Source: Bacteroidia bacterium
GTDB taxonomy: Bacteria; Bacteroidota; Bacteroidia; Bacteroidales; Dysgonomonadaceae
NCBI GenBank assembly: GCA_030539475.1
Contig: JAUNRY010000025.1
Location: 1 to 14,587 of the forward strand
DNA length: 14,587 bases
Direction: 5' to 3'
The notes under the pieces: generated by a model
Database searches by the model: none
What the model saw: only the letters and a program-made list of their open reading frames with translations
What the model was told of the DNA's origin: nothing
Program-made: the position numbers and the translations under genes
Shown: positions 1 through 6,127 of the stretch, one piece after another
Numbering within the stretch: the stretch's first letter is position 1
How the letters are laid out: each line of letters opens with the position of its first letter

Positions 1-35
1 GTCTTCTGTCTTGTCTCTTGGCTCTTGGCTCTTTC
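1..35. repeat. Degenerate heptamer array downstream of lipA
   Basis: Five 7-bp units in exact register: GTCTTCT, GTCTTGT, CTCTTGG, CTCTTGG, CTCTTTC. It lies 44 bp beyond the lipA stop codon and may continue past the window edge. Similar period-7 arrays with different units occur at six other junctions here. Function unknown. Confidence 0.6.
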
Positions 36-79
36 TATCCCATGCGCCGGGCGGGTAATCCGCCAGACGCAGTTGAAGC

Positions 80-925
80 CTACACATGCCTTTCGGCACG
101 GTAAGAAGAACGCACCAGCGGGCCGCTTTCCACAATATCGAACCCTTTTTCCAATCCTATTTGTTTGAATTGGTTAAATTGTTCGATGGAAACGTATTCA
201 CTTACCGGCAAATGATTGCGCGTGGGCTGCAGGTATTGCCCGATGGTGAGCACCTTGCAGCCTACGGCTCTCAGGTCGTCCATCGTCTCTATTACCTCAT
301 CGGGAGTTTCTCCCAACCCCACCATTATGCCCGATTTGGGTTTGCATTTGCCGCTTTTTGCCACAACTTCAATGGTTTTCAAACTAATATCGTATTTCGC
401 CCTGCTTCGCGCGATGGGAGTTAACCGGCGCACCGTTTCCATGTTGTGCGAAATTATTTCCGGCCCCGCGTCTATCACCTGGTTGATGAGATCTTCCTTT
501 CCCAGAAAATCGGGAATCAACGTTTCCAGCGTGATACCCGGATTTTGCTCCTTTACGTACTTGATGGTCGCCGCCCAGAAACCCGCACCAAAATCCCTCA
601 GGTCGTCTCTGTCCACGCTCGTAAGCACGCAGTGTTTCAATTTCATTTTCGAAATGGTGTCCGACAGTCTTTTCAGTTCATCCCAATCCACCGGCAGCGG
701 ACGTCCGGTTTTGGTGGCGCAAAATCCGCACGAGCGGGTGCAAATTTCACCCAAAATCATAAATGTTGCGGTTCCGTGTCCCCAACATTCCGACAAGTTT
801 GGGCATTTTCCGCTCACGCAAATGGTGTGCAGCTTGTTTCTATCGATAACTTCTTTTATATCGAGGTATTGTTTCCCTTTGGGCAGTTCAACTTTCAGCC
901 AATCGGGTTTTCTTCGGGTTTGCAT
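80..925 (-). CDS. lipA: Lipoyl synthase (radical SAM)
   Basis: LipA inserts two sulfur atoms into the octanoyl chain carried by lipoyl domains of 2-oxoacid dehydrogenases and the glycine cleavage H protein; it is a cytosolic enzyme with two 4Fe-4S clusters. The 281-residue product has the usual family length. It shows the auxiliary-cluster motif CVSGKCPNLSEC (Cys36, Cys41, Cys47), the radical SAM motif CTRSCGFC (Cys62, Cys66, Cys69) and the C-terminal RSSY motif (about residues 272-275) that supplies the serine ligand of the auxiliary cluster. The start at Met1 fits the family N-terminus, and a -7/-33 promoter lies about 40 bp upstream. It is transcribed divergently from tgt. No lipB or other lipoate gene is visible, although the downstream side is cut by the window edge. 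Confidence 0.97.
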   Translation of the reverse strand: MQTRRKPDWLKVELPKGKQYLDIKEVIDRNKLHTICVSGKCPNLSECWGHGTATFMILGEICTRSCGFCATKTGRPLPVDWDELKRLSDTISKMKLKHCVLTSVDRDDLRDFGAGFWAATIKYVKEQNPGITLETLIPDFLGKEDLINQVIDAGPEIISHNMETVRRLTPIARSRAKYDISLKTIEVVAKSGKCKPKSGIMVGLGETPDEVIETMDDLRAVGCKVLTIGQYLQPTRNHLPVSEYVSIEQFNQFKQIGLEKGFDIVESGPLVRSSYRAERHV

Positions 926-971
926 AATTATTGTATGGTTTTTCCTTTGCTGTAATGAATAAAATGTGGCA

Positions 972-1005
972 CAAAATTAGCATTTTTATTTCAAGATACA
1001 CCAAA
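972..1005 (-). promoter_or_regulatory. Predicted lipA promoter (Bacteroidota type)
   Basis: Read on the minus strand, TAATTTTG (979-972) matches the Bacteroides -7 consensus TAnnTTTG. A TTTG at 1005-1002 sits 22 bp upstream as a -33 element. The implied start is near 966, giving a leader of about 40 nt. This is pattern matching only. Confidence 0.5.
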
Positions 1006-1024
1006 GGGCGCGTGCAAAAACAGA

Positions 1025-1050
1025 AAAAGCCGGAGCTAACGCCGGCTTTT
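1025..1050. terminator. Terminator-like hairpin between divergent lipA and tgt
   Basis: A perfect 9-bp inverted repeat (AAAAGCCGG, loop 1034-1041, CCGGCTTTT). The flanking T-runs are better on the minus strand, where TTTTT, CTG and a second TTTTT follow the stem. The position is odd: it is upstream of both predicted promoters, so it terminates neither lipA nor tgt. It could block antisense read-through from the tgt side toward lipA, end an unseen small RNA, or be a remnant. Confidence 0.5.
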
Positions 1051-1087
1051 CACTCCTAAAAATGCTTCGATAAACGGCTCTAACTAT

Positions 1088-1135
1088 TTTTAATCCGCAA
1101 GGGTTAAAATTATGAATGTAGATTTCGTATCTTTG
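1088..1135 (+). promoter_or_regulatory. Predicted tgt promoter with overlapping palindrome
   Basis: TATCTTTG at 1128-1135 matches the TAnnTTTG -7 box. Its G is only 11 bp before the tgt ATG, so the mRNA leader would be very short (roughly 4-6 nt). No good -33 TTTG is present at the expected place. Instead a hairpin with 9-bp arms (1088-1096 and 1101-1109, one T/G mismatch) and a GCAA loop covers that position and could be an operator. Confidence 0.45.
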
Positions 1136-1146
1136 CACACGAATAA

Positions 1147-2277
1147 ATGAAATTTGAGCTGCAACATACCGATTCCTTATCGAATGCACGTGCCGGGTTG
1201 ATTACCACCGCCCACGGGCAAATAGAAACGCCTGTGTTTATGCCGGTTGGAACCGTTGGGAGCGTGAAAGCTGTTCACATGAGCGAATTGAAAAATGATA
1301 TTGAAGCCCAAATAATATTGGGAAACACGTATCATTTGTACCTGCGCCCGGGGTTGGATATTTTACAACAAGCCGGCGGGCTGCACAAGTTCAACAGCTG
1401 GGATAAACCCATTTTGACGGATAGCGGTGGATTTCAGGTTTTCTCGCTGGCCGACAACCGGAAACTTACGGAGGAAGGCGCTGAGTTCCGTTCGCACATC
1501 GATGGGTCGAAACACTTTTTCTCGCCCGAAAAGGCCGTAGATATCCAACGCGTTATCGGCGCCGACATCATGATGGCCTTCGACGAGTGCACACCCGGCG
1601 ACGCCGATTACGCTTACGCCAAAAAATCGCTCGAACTCACGGAAAGATGGCTCGACCGATGCCTCGCCCGCTTTGCCCAAACGGAGTGTGCGTATGGCTA
1701 CCAACAAACGCTGTTCCCCATTGTGCAGGGATGCGTGTATCCCGATTTGCGGCGCAGGGCCGCCGAGAACGTAGCCGCTAAAAATGCCGGCGGCAACGCC
1801 ATTGGCGGCTTGGCGGTAGGCGAACCCACGGAAAAGATGTACGAGATGGTGGAGCTGGTAAACGAGATATTGCCTAAGGACAAACCTCGCTACCTGATGG
1901 GCGTTGGCAAACCCGAAAACCTGCTCGAAGCCATTGAACGAGGCGTAGATATGTTCGATTGCATCATGCCCACCCGCAACGGGCGCAACGGACAGATTTT
2001 CACAAAAAACGGCGTGCTCAACATGCGCAACGAACGGTGGAAAAACGATTTTTCGCCCATCGAGGAAGACGGAGCCTCCTTTGTGGACACGCTTTACAGC
2101 AAAGCATACCTGCGCCACCTCATCAACACGAACGAAATTCTGGGATTGCAAATTGCATCGGTGCACAACCTGGCGTTCTACATTTGGCTGATGCAGGAAG
2201 CCCGCAAGCACATCATCGATGGCGATTTTGCCGCGTGGAAGCCGGTCGTACTGGAAAAAGTAACAAGAAGGCTGTAA
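1147..2277 (+). CDS. tgt: Queuine/preQ1 tRNA-ribosyltransferase
   Basis: Tgt exchanges guanine-34 of GUN-anticodon tRNAs for the queuosine precursor preQ1. The 376-residue product has the family's usual length and key sites. These are the catalytic Asp92 in TDSGGFQ, the substrate-binding FDECTP (145-150), IVQG (192-195) and GGLAVGE (220-226), and the nucleophilic Asp271 in DMFDCIMPTRNGRNG. The usual zinc ligands CxCxxC should fall near residues 308-315, but that stretch reads DGASFVDT and has no cysteine, while the His of VHNL (340) remains. I believe this is a lineage trait of Bacteroidota Tgt. The start is set by the conserved opening MKFELQ and the adjacent -7 box. It is followed by the LptF/LptG-type gene after 37 bp, suggesting co-transcription. 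Confidence 0.96.
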   Translation: MKFELQHTDSLSNARAGLITTAHGQIETPVFMPVGTVGSVKAVHMSELKNDIEAQIILGNTYHLYLRPGLDILQQAGGLHKFNSWDKPILTDSGGFQVFSLADNRKLTEEGAEFRSHIDGSKHFFSPEKAVDIQRVIGADIMMAFDECTPGDADYAYAKKSLELTERWLDRCLARFAQTECAYGYQQTLFPIVQGCVYPDLRRRAAENVAAKNAGGNAIGGLAVGEPTEKMYEMVELVNEILPKDKPRYLMGVGKPENLLEAIERGVDMFDCIMPTRNGRNGQIFTKNGVLNMRNERWKNDFSPIEEDGASFVDTLYSKAYLRHLINTNEILGLQIASVHNLAFYIWLMQEARKHIIDGDFAAWKPVVLEKVTRRL

Positions 2278-2314
2278 GGGTGTTGGGACAAAATAAAAAT
2301 TAACTGACAGGCAC

Positions 2315-3418
2315 ATGAAATTGATAAAAGATTTTCTGAATTTATACCGCATCGACAGGTACATCATCAAGAAGTTCCTGGGCACGTATATTTTCATGAT
2401 TTCGCTTATTTTGTCAATTTCGGTTGTGTTCGACATCAACGAGAAAATCGATAAATTCATGAGCAACAGCGCGCCGCTCAAGGATATTATCTTCAACTAT
2501 TACGTTAATTTTGTGCCGTATTACGCCAACCTGTTCAGCCCCCTGTTTATTTTTCTGGCGGTAATTTTTTTCACCTCCAAGCTGGCCTCCAATTCAGAAA
2601 TCATCGCCCTTTTGTCCAATGGAATAAGTTTCAGGCGGCTGCTCAAGCCCTACATGATATCGGCCGCGGTTATAGCCTTATTTTCTTTCGTGATGGGAAG
2701 CTACATTATTCCCCCCGCCAATGCCACGCGCATCAATTTTGAGCAAACGTACGTTGACCCGAACAAGCGAAAGCTGGGCGACCGGGATATTCAGTTTAAA
2801 GTATCGGAAGAAACCATCGTTTATTTCGGCAATTTCGATATGGAATCGCGAACCGGATACAACTTTTCCATGGACCGTTTCGACAGCCTGAGGCTCGTTT
2901 CGCGGCTCACGGCATACTCCATCAAGTACGATTCGCTGTATCACTGGACACTCAACAACTACCAGATAAGGAATTTCGACGGGCTGGAAGAAAAAATAAC
3001 CCACGGAACTTCGCTCGACACGATTATACAAATTATCCCGAACGATTTTATTGTGGCAAAAACCGATCAGCAGATGATGACCACGCCGCAATTGATGCGC
3101 CACGTGAGAAGCCAGAAAGAACGCGGACTGGGAAATATCCAGGCTTTTCAGATAGAATATCATTCGCGATACGCGTCCATTTTCTCGGCCTTTATCCTGA
3201 CCATTATCGGCGCATCGCTCTCCGCGCGGAAAGTGAAAGGAGGCATGGGGGTGAATATCGGCATAGGGCTGGCGCTGAGCATGGCCTACATTTTGTTCAT
3301 GACCATCAGCTCGTCGTTCGCGGTAAAAGGGAGCATGAGCCCGTTCATTGCCGCCTGGATTCCCAATATTGTGTTTATTGGCATCGCGTTTATCCTCTAT
3401 AAAAAAGCACCCAATTAA
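2315..3418 (+). CDS. LptF/LptG-family permease (YjgP/YjgQ)
   Basis: Inner-membrane component of the lipopolysaccharide exporter, which with the LptB ATPase extracts LPS from the inner membrane and passes it to the periplasmic Lpt bridge. The 367-residue protein shows the family architecture: three N-terminal membrane segments (about 22-41, 62-86, 108-131), a long soluble periplasmic domain (about 135-285, the beta-jellyroll in known members), and three C-terminal segments (about 290-305, 312-333, 345-364). The N-terminal DRYIIKKFLGTY and the segment around SNSEIIALLSNGIS, the cytoplasmic loop thought to contact LptB, are typical. I cannot decide between LptF and LptG. It lies 37 bp behind tgt and a palindromic repeat begins directly after its TAA stop. 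Confidence 0.9.
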   Translation: MKLIKDFLNLYRIDRYIIKKFLGTYIFMISLILSISVVFDINEKIDKFMSNSAPLKDIIFNYYVNFVPYYANLFSPLFIFLAVIFFTSKLASNSEIIALLSNGISFRRLLKPYMISAAVIALFSFVMGSYIIPPANATRINFEQTYVDPNKRKLGDRDIQFKVSEETIVYFGNFDMESRTGYNFSMDRFDSLRLVSRLTAYSIKYDSLYHWTLNNYQIRNFDGLEEKITHGTSLDTIIQIIPNDFIVAKTDQQMMTTPQLMRHVRSQKERGLGNIQAFQIEYHSRYASIFSAFILTIIGASLSARKVKGGMGVNIGIGLALSMAYILFMTISSSFAVKGSMSPFIAAWIPNIVFIGIAFILYKKAPN

Positions 3419-3446
3419 GTAGAGACGCGATGCATCGCGTCTCCAC
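3419..3446. repeat. GTAGAGAC-family palindrome, copy 1
   Basis: A 28-bp inverted repeat with 14-bp arms and one mismatch. The outer part is GTAGAGACGC and the inner part is GATG|CATC. It begins on the base after the permease stop codon and lies 24 bp before the cyclophilin start. It belongs to the same family as copies at 4281-4337, 5427-5483, 6084-6127 and 6914-6941. Confidence 0.8.
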
Positions 3447-3470
3447 CTTTTACAAACACTGTTTAAAATT

Positions 3471-4283
3471 ATGACAAAAACAATATTATCCACCCTGTTT
3501 TTAACGTGCATACTGTTTGCCAACGCGCAAACCAATTACCCCGTTGTTGTTATCGAAACCAACTACGGAACCATGAAAGCCATGCTCTACGACGATACGC
3601 CCAACCACAGCAGCCATTTTCTGAAACTGGTGAAACAGGGATATTTCAACGGAACGCTTTTTCACCGGGTTATCCCCGAGTTTATGATTCAGGGCGGAGC
3701 GCAGGACTCGAAGAATGCGCCTGCCGGAGCGCAAATAGGCGGCGGACGGACGGATATGGATTTGATGCCCGAATTTCATGAACACCGGTTTCACAAAAAA
3801 GGAGCGCTGGCCGCTCCCCGCAGAGACGACAACGTGAACCCGCAAAAGAAATCCGATGCTTCGCAATTCTACATCGTTCACGGAAAAGTGTACACGCAAG
3901 GCCGGCTCGACACCATGGAAATGGCGGTGAACGTGCCCATCAAAAACAAGATCATCAAGGAGCATTATTCTCCTTACAGAGACAAACTGGCCGAACTGAA
4001 AAGCACCGACGCCGGCGCTTTCAACGCCCTGTTAGACTCGTTGCTCACCGTGGTAAACACCCTCTACGAGGCCGCTCCCGGAAAATTTTTCCTGCCTCCG
4101 GGACTGAAAGAAGCCTACACCACCATTGGCGGAGCGCATCACCTGGACGATGAATACACCGTTTTCGGCGAAGTAACCGAAGGGCTGGAGGTTATCGATA
4201 AAATTGCCGCATTGCCCGTGGATGGCAACAGCCGCCCCAAAACGGATGCACGGATTGTGCGGGTTTATGTGGAACCGTCGTAG
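3471..4283 (+). CDS. Exported cyclophilin-type peptidyl-prolyl isomerase
   Basis: Catalyses cis-trans isomerisation of X-Pro bonds, probably in the periplasm to help envelope proteins fold. Residues 1-20 form a signal peptide (positive start, hydrophobic core, cleavage after ANA). The cyclophilin fold is recognisable from FHRVIPEFMIQGG (64-76, including the active-site Arg), SQFYIVHG (131-138) and YTVFGEV (229-235). A charged, helical insert of roughly 65-75 residues (about 143-212) separates the two conserved halves. This explains the length of 270 residues against about 165-190 for a minimal cyclophilin, and the same type of insert is known to me from Bacteroidota homologues. The TAG stop codon is the first complete triplet of a palindromic repeat (copy 2), so the C-terminus abuts the repeat. 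Probably last gene of the tgt run. Confidence 0.93.
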   Translation: MTKTILSTLFLTCILFANAQTNYPVVVIETNYGTMKAMLYDDTPNHSSHFLKLVKQGYFNGTLFHRVIPEFMIQGGAQDSKNAPAGAQIGGGRTDMDLMPEFHEHRFHKKGALAAPRRDDNVNPQKKSDASQFYIVHGKVYTQGRLDTMEMAVNVPIKNKIIKEHYSPYRDKLAELKSTDAGAFNALLDSLLTVVNTLYEAAPGKFFLPPGLKEAYTTIGGAHHLDDEYTVFGEVTEGLEVIDKIAALPVDGNSRPKTDARIVRVYVEPS

Positions 4284-4337
4284 AGACGCACGGCCGTGCG
4301 TCTCTGATTATAAAGACGCACGGCCGTGCGTCTCTAC
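4281..4337. repeat. GTAGAGAC-family palindromes, copies 2a and 2b in tandem
   Basis: Copy 2a has a perfect 24-bp palindrome at 4282-4305. Copy 2b at 4311-4336 has the same core with one mismatch. They are separated by 5 bp. The inner arm is CACGG|CCGTG, unlike copy 1. The TAG at 4281-4283 is the stop codon of the cyclophilin gene. The two hairpins could act as a 3' processing or termination barrier, but neither is followed by a clear U-run. Confidence 0.85.
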
Positions 4338-4369
4338 ATTATTTTTTATTCAATATTCTTCCGTATTTT

Positions 4370-4399
4370 TTTGCGGTTTCAAAAGAATTGTTACCTTTG
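4370..4399 (+). promoter_or_regulatory. Predicted promoter of the 42-bp array and DUF6261-like gene
   Basis: TTTG at 4370-4373, an 18-bp spacer, then TACCTTTG at 4392-4399, a full match to TAnnTTTG. The expected start is near 4406. The first downstream ATG is at 4420, but the DUF6261-like start is at 4680, leaving a leader of about 275 nt that contains the tandem array. Confidence 0.6.
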
Positions 4400-4419
4400 C
4401 AATTATTGGTTTAATAATT

Positions 4420-4527
4420 ATGAAACACCCTAAACGCTACATACAAAAAACCGCTCTCCGACTAATCGGGAGAACACCTTCACGCGATGCGAGCACTCTT
4501 CCGTCTTGCGGACGGAGCCGTGCATAA
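4420..4527 (+). CDS. Possible 35-codon leader ORF running into the 42-bp array
   Basis: The first ATG after the predicted promoter opens a 35-codon frame, rich in Arg, Ser and Lys, that ends with TAA at 4525-4527. It starts about 14 nt from the expected transcript start. Its second half reads through array units in a different frame from the one that is open into the DUF6261-like gene. It could be a translated leader, or the true N-terminus of an ancestral longer protein cut off by a one-base indel in the array. No homologue is recognised. Confidence 0.3.
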   Translation: MKHPKRYIQKTALRLIGRTPSRDASTLPSCGRSRA

Positions 4528-4652
4528 CGTGTAAAAACCTTTTCGCAAGACGGACAACGCCTCACACCACGTGCCAACTGCTTTTCGATGAGCGAACCGC
4601 ATCCAACATTACATGCAAAGCACTTTTCGCCGGGCGAACGGCTCCATGCAAC
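4467..4652 (+). repeat. Tandem array of 42-bp units upstream of the DUF6261-like gene
   Basis: Three clear units (4509-4550, 4551-4592, 4593-4634), each opening with CGGAC or CGAAC and carrying CTTTTCG near its end. A fourth partial unit starts at 4635 and a more divergent one lies at 4467-4508. Because 42 is a multiple of 3, the array is open in the downstream gene's frame. It would encode 14-residue units of the form RT-x(5-6)-C-x(2)-LF, for example RTEPCITCKNLFAR, RTTPHTTCQLLFDE and RTASNITCKALFAG. Only a TTG at 4506 could start that frame. It may be a coding repeat or an RNA-level leader element. Confidence 0.75.
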
Positions 4653-4679
4653 AGAGTATTTACTAAAAAACATATCACA

Positions 4680-5417
4680 ATGATTAAACGATCTGATCTT
4701 AGAGATACGTTGATGCTTGATTTCTATCAAATCATGTCCAACGTAAGTACGCACTTGGGAACGGAAGATTTAGACGCATTAAAATTAACCAATGTGGTTA
4801 CCGGCAATTTTAATCCCGCCTTCGCAAAACTGGATGAAACCATGAAACCGCTCTACAAAAGTGGCCTCACGGAGCAAATATTGCATTGGGACAATTTGCG
4901 CGACCAAATGGTGGTGGGGCTTCGCACGCATTTAAAAGCTGCCACACGTAACCCCGATAATCAAATCGCAACCAACGCCACAAAGCTGTTGGAAGTTATG
5001 GATAATTATGGCAAAAACCTTCAGCGAAAACCCATGCGCGAAGAAACCGGTATTATCACAAACTTGCTGCAAGATTACGCCAAACCCGAGTATGCTCCTT
5101 TGGTGCAAAGCGCCGCTGCCGAGCCTTACACCACAAAGTTAGGCGAATATAACTCGCAACTCGAAAACGCGTATAACGATCGCACCCGCATTCAGGCCGC
5201 CATTGAAGTTGGCATTGCCAAAGAATCGCGCGAAGCCATGCAGAAAGCGTTCTCCACACTGGTGAAAACCATTAACGCCTACGCGTTTTTGGAAGGCAAA
5301 GAACCGTACCAACAACTTGCCAATCACATCAATCAGGAAGTGAAACAGGCCATGCAAACCGTAAGCCTGCGCAAAAAAAGCGGAGACACGGCTGCACCGG
5401 CGAGTGGCGGTGAATAA
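4680..5417 (+). CDS. DUF6261-like helical protein
   Basis: A 245-residue, probably all-helical protein without signal peptide or membrane segment. The pattern (an early leucine-rich helix, LRDQMVVGLRTHL, a YG followed by EETGIITNLLQDY, a late R-x2-I-QAAIEVGIAKESR helix, and an Ala/Gly/Ser tail) agrees with my memory of the DUF6261 family of Bacteroidota, whose function is unknown. I chose ATG 4680 (MIKRSDLRD) because the family-like part begins there. The frame is open upstream to a TTG at 4506, but that part encodes only the 14-residue tandem units. The gene has its own predicted promoter at 4370-4399, separate from the tgt run, and is followed by a long imperfect palindrome. Confidence 0.7.
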   Translation: MIKRSDLRDTLMLDFYQIMSNVSTHLGTEDLDALKLTNVVTGNFNPAFAKLDETMKPLYKSGLTEQILHWDNLRDQMVVGLRTHLKAATRNPDNQIATNATKLLEVMDNYGKNLQRKPMREETGIITNLLQDYAKPEYAPLVQSAAAEPYTTKLGEYNSQLENAYNDRTRIQAAIEVGIAKESREAMQKAFSTLVKTINAYAFLEGKEPYQQLANHINQEVKQAMQTVSLRKKSGDTAAPASGGE

Positions 5418-5426
5418 AGCTGCATA

Positions 5427-5483
5427 GATAGAGATGTTGCGAAAAGAAGATTAAAATTCTTAACAGCGAGCAACGTCTCTATC
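5427..5483. repeat. GTAGAGAC-family palindrome, copy 3 (long-loop variant)
   Basis: Arms at 5427-5440 and 5470-5483 match over 14 bp with one mismatch (outer GATAGAGA, inner GTTGC|GCAAC). The 29-nt spacer contains a further AAGAA/TTCTT pair. It sits 9 bp after the DUF6261-like stop and may form its 3' hairpin. The long A+T-rich spacer suggests an insertion between two half-elements. Confidence 0.65.
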
Positions 5484-5515
5484 TTGAATTACAAATAATT
5501 TAAAAAAATACTACA

Positions 5516-5851
5516 ATGAAAAAAAATGTAATCTTATTAACAGCAATATTTATTGCTTTCTTGCTGGCAGGATGTCAGGATGAAGTTGTACAGGAATACA
5601 AAAGCCCCGGAGAAAAAATTGGGGAAGAAATTATCGAGTTGACGAAGCTTGATAATATTTCGCATGTTAAGCTGTACAATACGCCTTATTGGCAAAGAAC
5701 ATACGCATTTAAAATTAATGGTGAGATTATGGTTGTTTATATGGATAATAATCGAATACAACACTATAATTTAAATTATGTGCAAAATTTTTCTATAGAA
5801 ATTGTTGGTAGATACGTTTCTATCTGGTTCATTAACCCATATACTCCTTAA
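5516..5851 (+). CDS. Small putative lipoprotein of unknown function
   Basis: A 111-residue protein with a typical lipoprotein signal: MKKN, a hydrophobic stretch and the lipobox LLAGC, with lipidation expected at Cys20. After processing, a mature domain of about 92 residues remains, rich in Asn, Tyr and Ile with alternating hydrophobic residues that suggest beta strands. I recognise no family. The gene and its surroundings are much richer in A+T than tgt or the aromatic operon, and a broken exported-protein gene follows it, so this segment looks like an acquired or decaying accessory patch. Confidence 0.7.
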   Translation: MKKNVILLTAIFIAFLLAGCQDEVVQEYKSPGEKIGEEIIELTKLDNISHVKLYNTPYWQRTYAFKINGEIMVVYMDNNRIQHYNLNYVQNFSIEIVGRYVSIWFINPYTP

Positions 5852-5866
5852 CGAAATCTGAACAAT

Positions 5867-6024
5867 GTGAAAACTAAAAAACAAATAGTTCTTATTGTTT
5901 CTCTCTTTGTTATAAGTGGAAGTTTATGGGGACAGAATAAAAAAACTATACCAATATTTACGATTTGAAAGGAATAAATCAAATCTATGAAATAGGGGAT
6001 GGAGAAATTGGCTCGAGCAGATAA
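5867..6024 (+). pseudogene. Frameshifted remnant of an exported protein gene
   Basis: A GTG start at 5867 opens VKTKKQIVLIVSLFVISGSL, a convincing signal peptide ending at WGQ, but the frame stops at TGA 5966-5968 after 33 codons. Adding one base in the A7 run near 5938-5945 restores a second open stretch (NYTNIYDLKGINQIYEIGDG) that continues to TAA 6022-6024. This indicates a single-base loss in a homopolymer. Even repaired it has only about 52 residues, so the 3' part of the original gene is also missing. Family unknown. Confidence 0.5.
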
Positions 6025-6083
6025 AATTAAAGACTTATAATAACTCCCCCGCTCGCGCCGATTTATAATTTGTGTGTGTCGAA

Positions 6084-6127
6084 GTAGATACGCACGTCCG
6101 AGCGTCTCTACGGTCGTGCGTCTCTAC
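6084..6127. repeat. GTAGAGAC-family palindrome, copy 4 (nested)
   Basis: Outer arms of 13 bp (6084-6096 and 6115-6127, one mismatch) enclose a second right-hand arm, GAGCGTCTCTAC (6100-6111), as if a partial copy had been inserted in or duplicated inside another. The element supplies the TAG stop codon of tyrA (minus strand, 6126-6124). Confidence 0.75.

Noticed and set aside
1363..2496. Long minus-strand open frame of 377 codons opposite tgt
   Set aside because: It is antisense to a gene with unmistakable Tgt motifs, its protein resembles no family, and it has no promoter of its own. It is a shadow of biased codon use.
4281..4337. CRISPR-like repeats
   Set aside because: The two palindromes are only 5 bp apart with no spacer-sized unique DNA, no further copies in series, and no cas genes.
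4506..4679. N-terminal extension of the DUF6261-like protein from TTG 4506
   Set aside because: The start would be a TTG in the middle of a repeat array with no promoter-proximal position, and the segment encodes only the tandem units. I kept ATG 4680 as the start but report the array separately.
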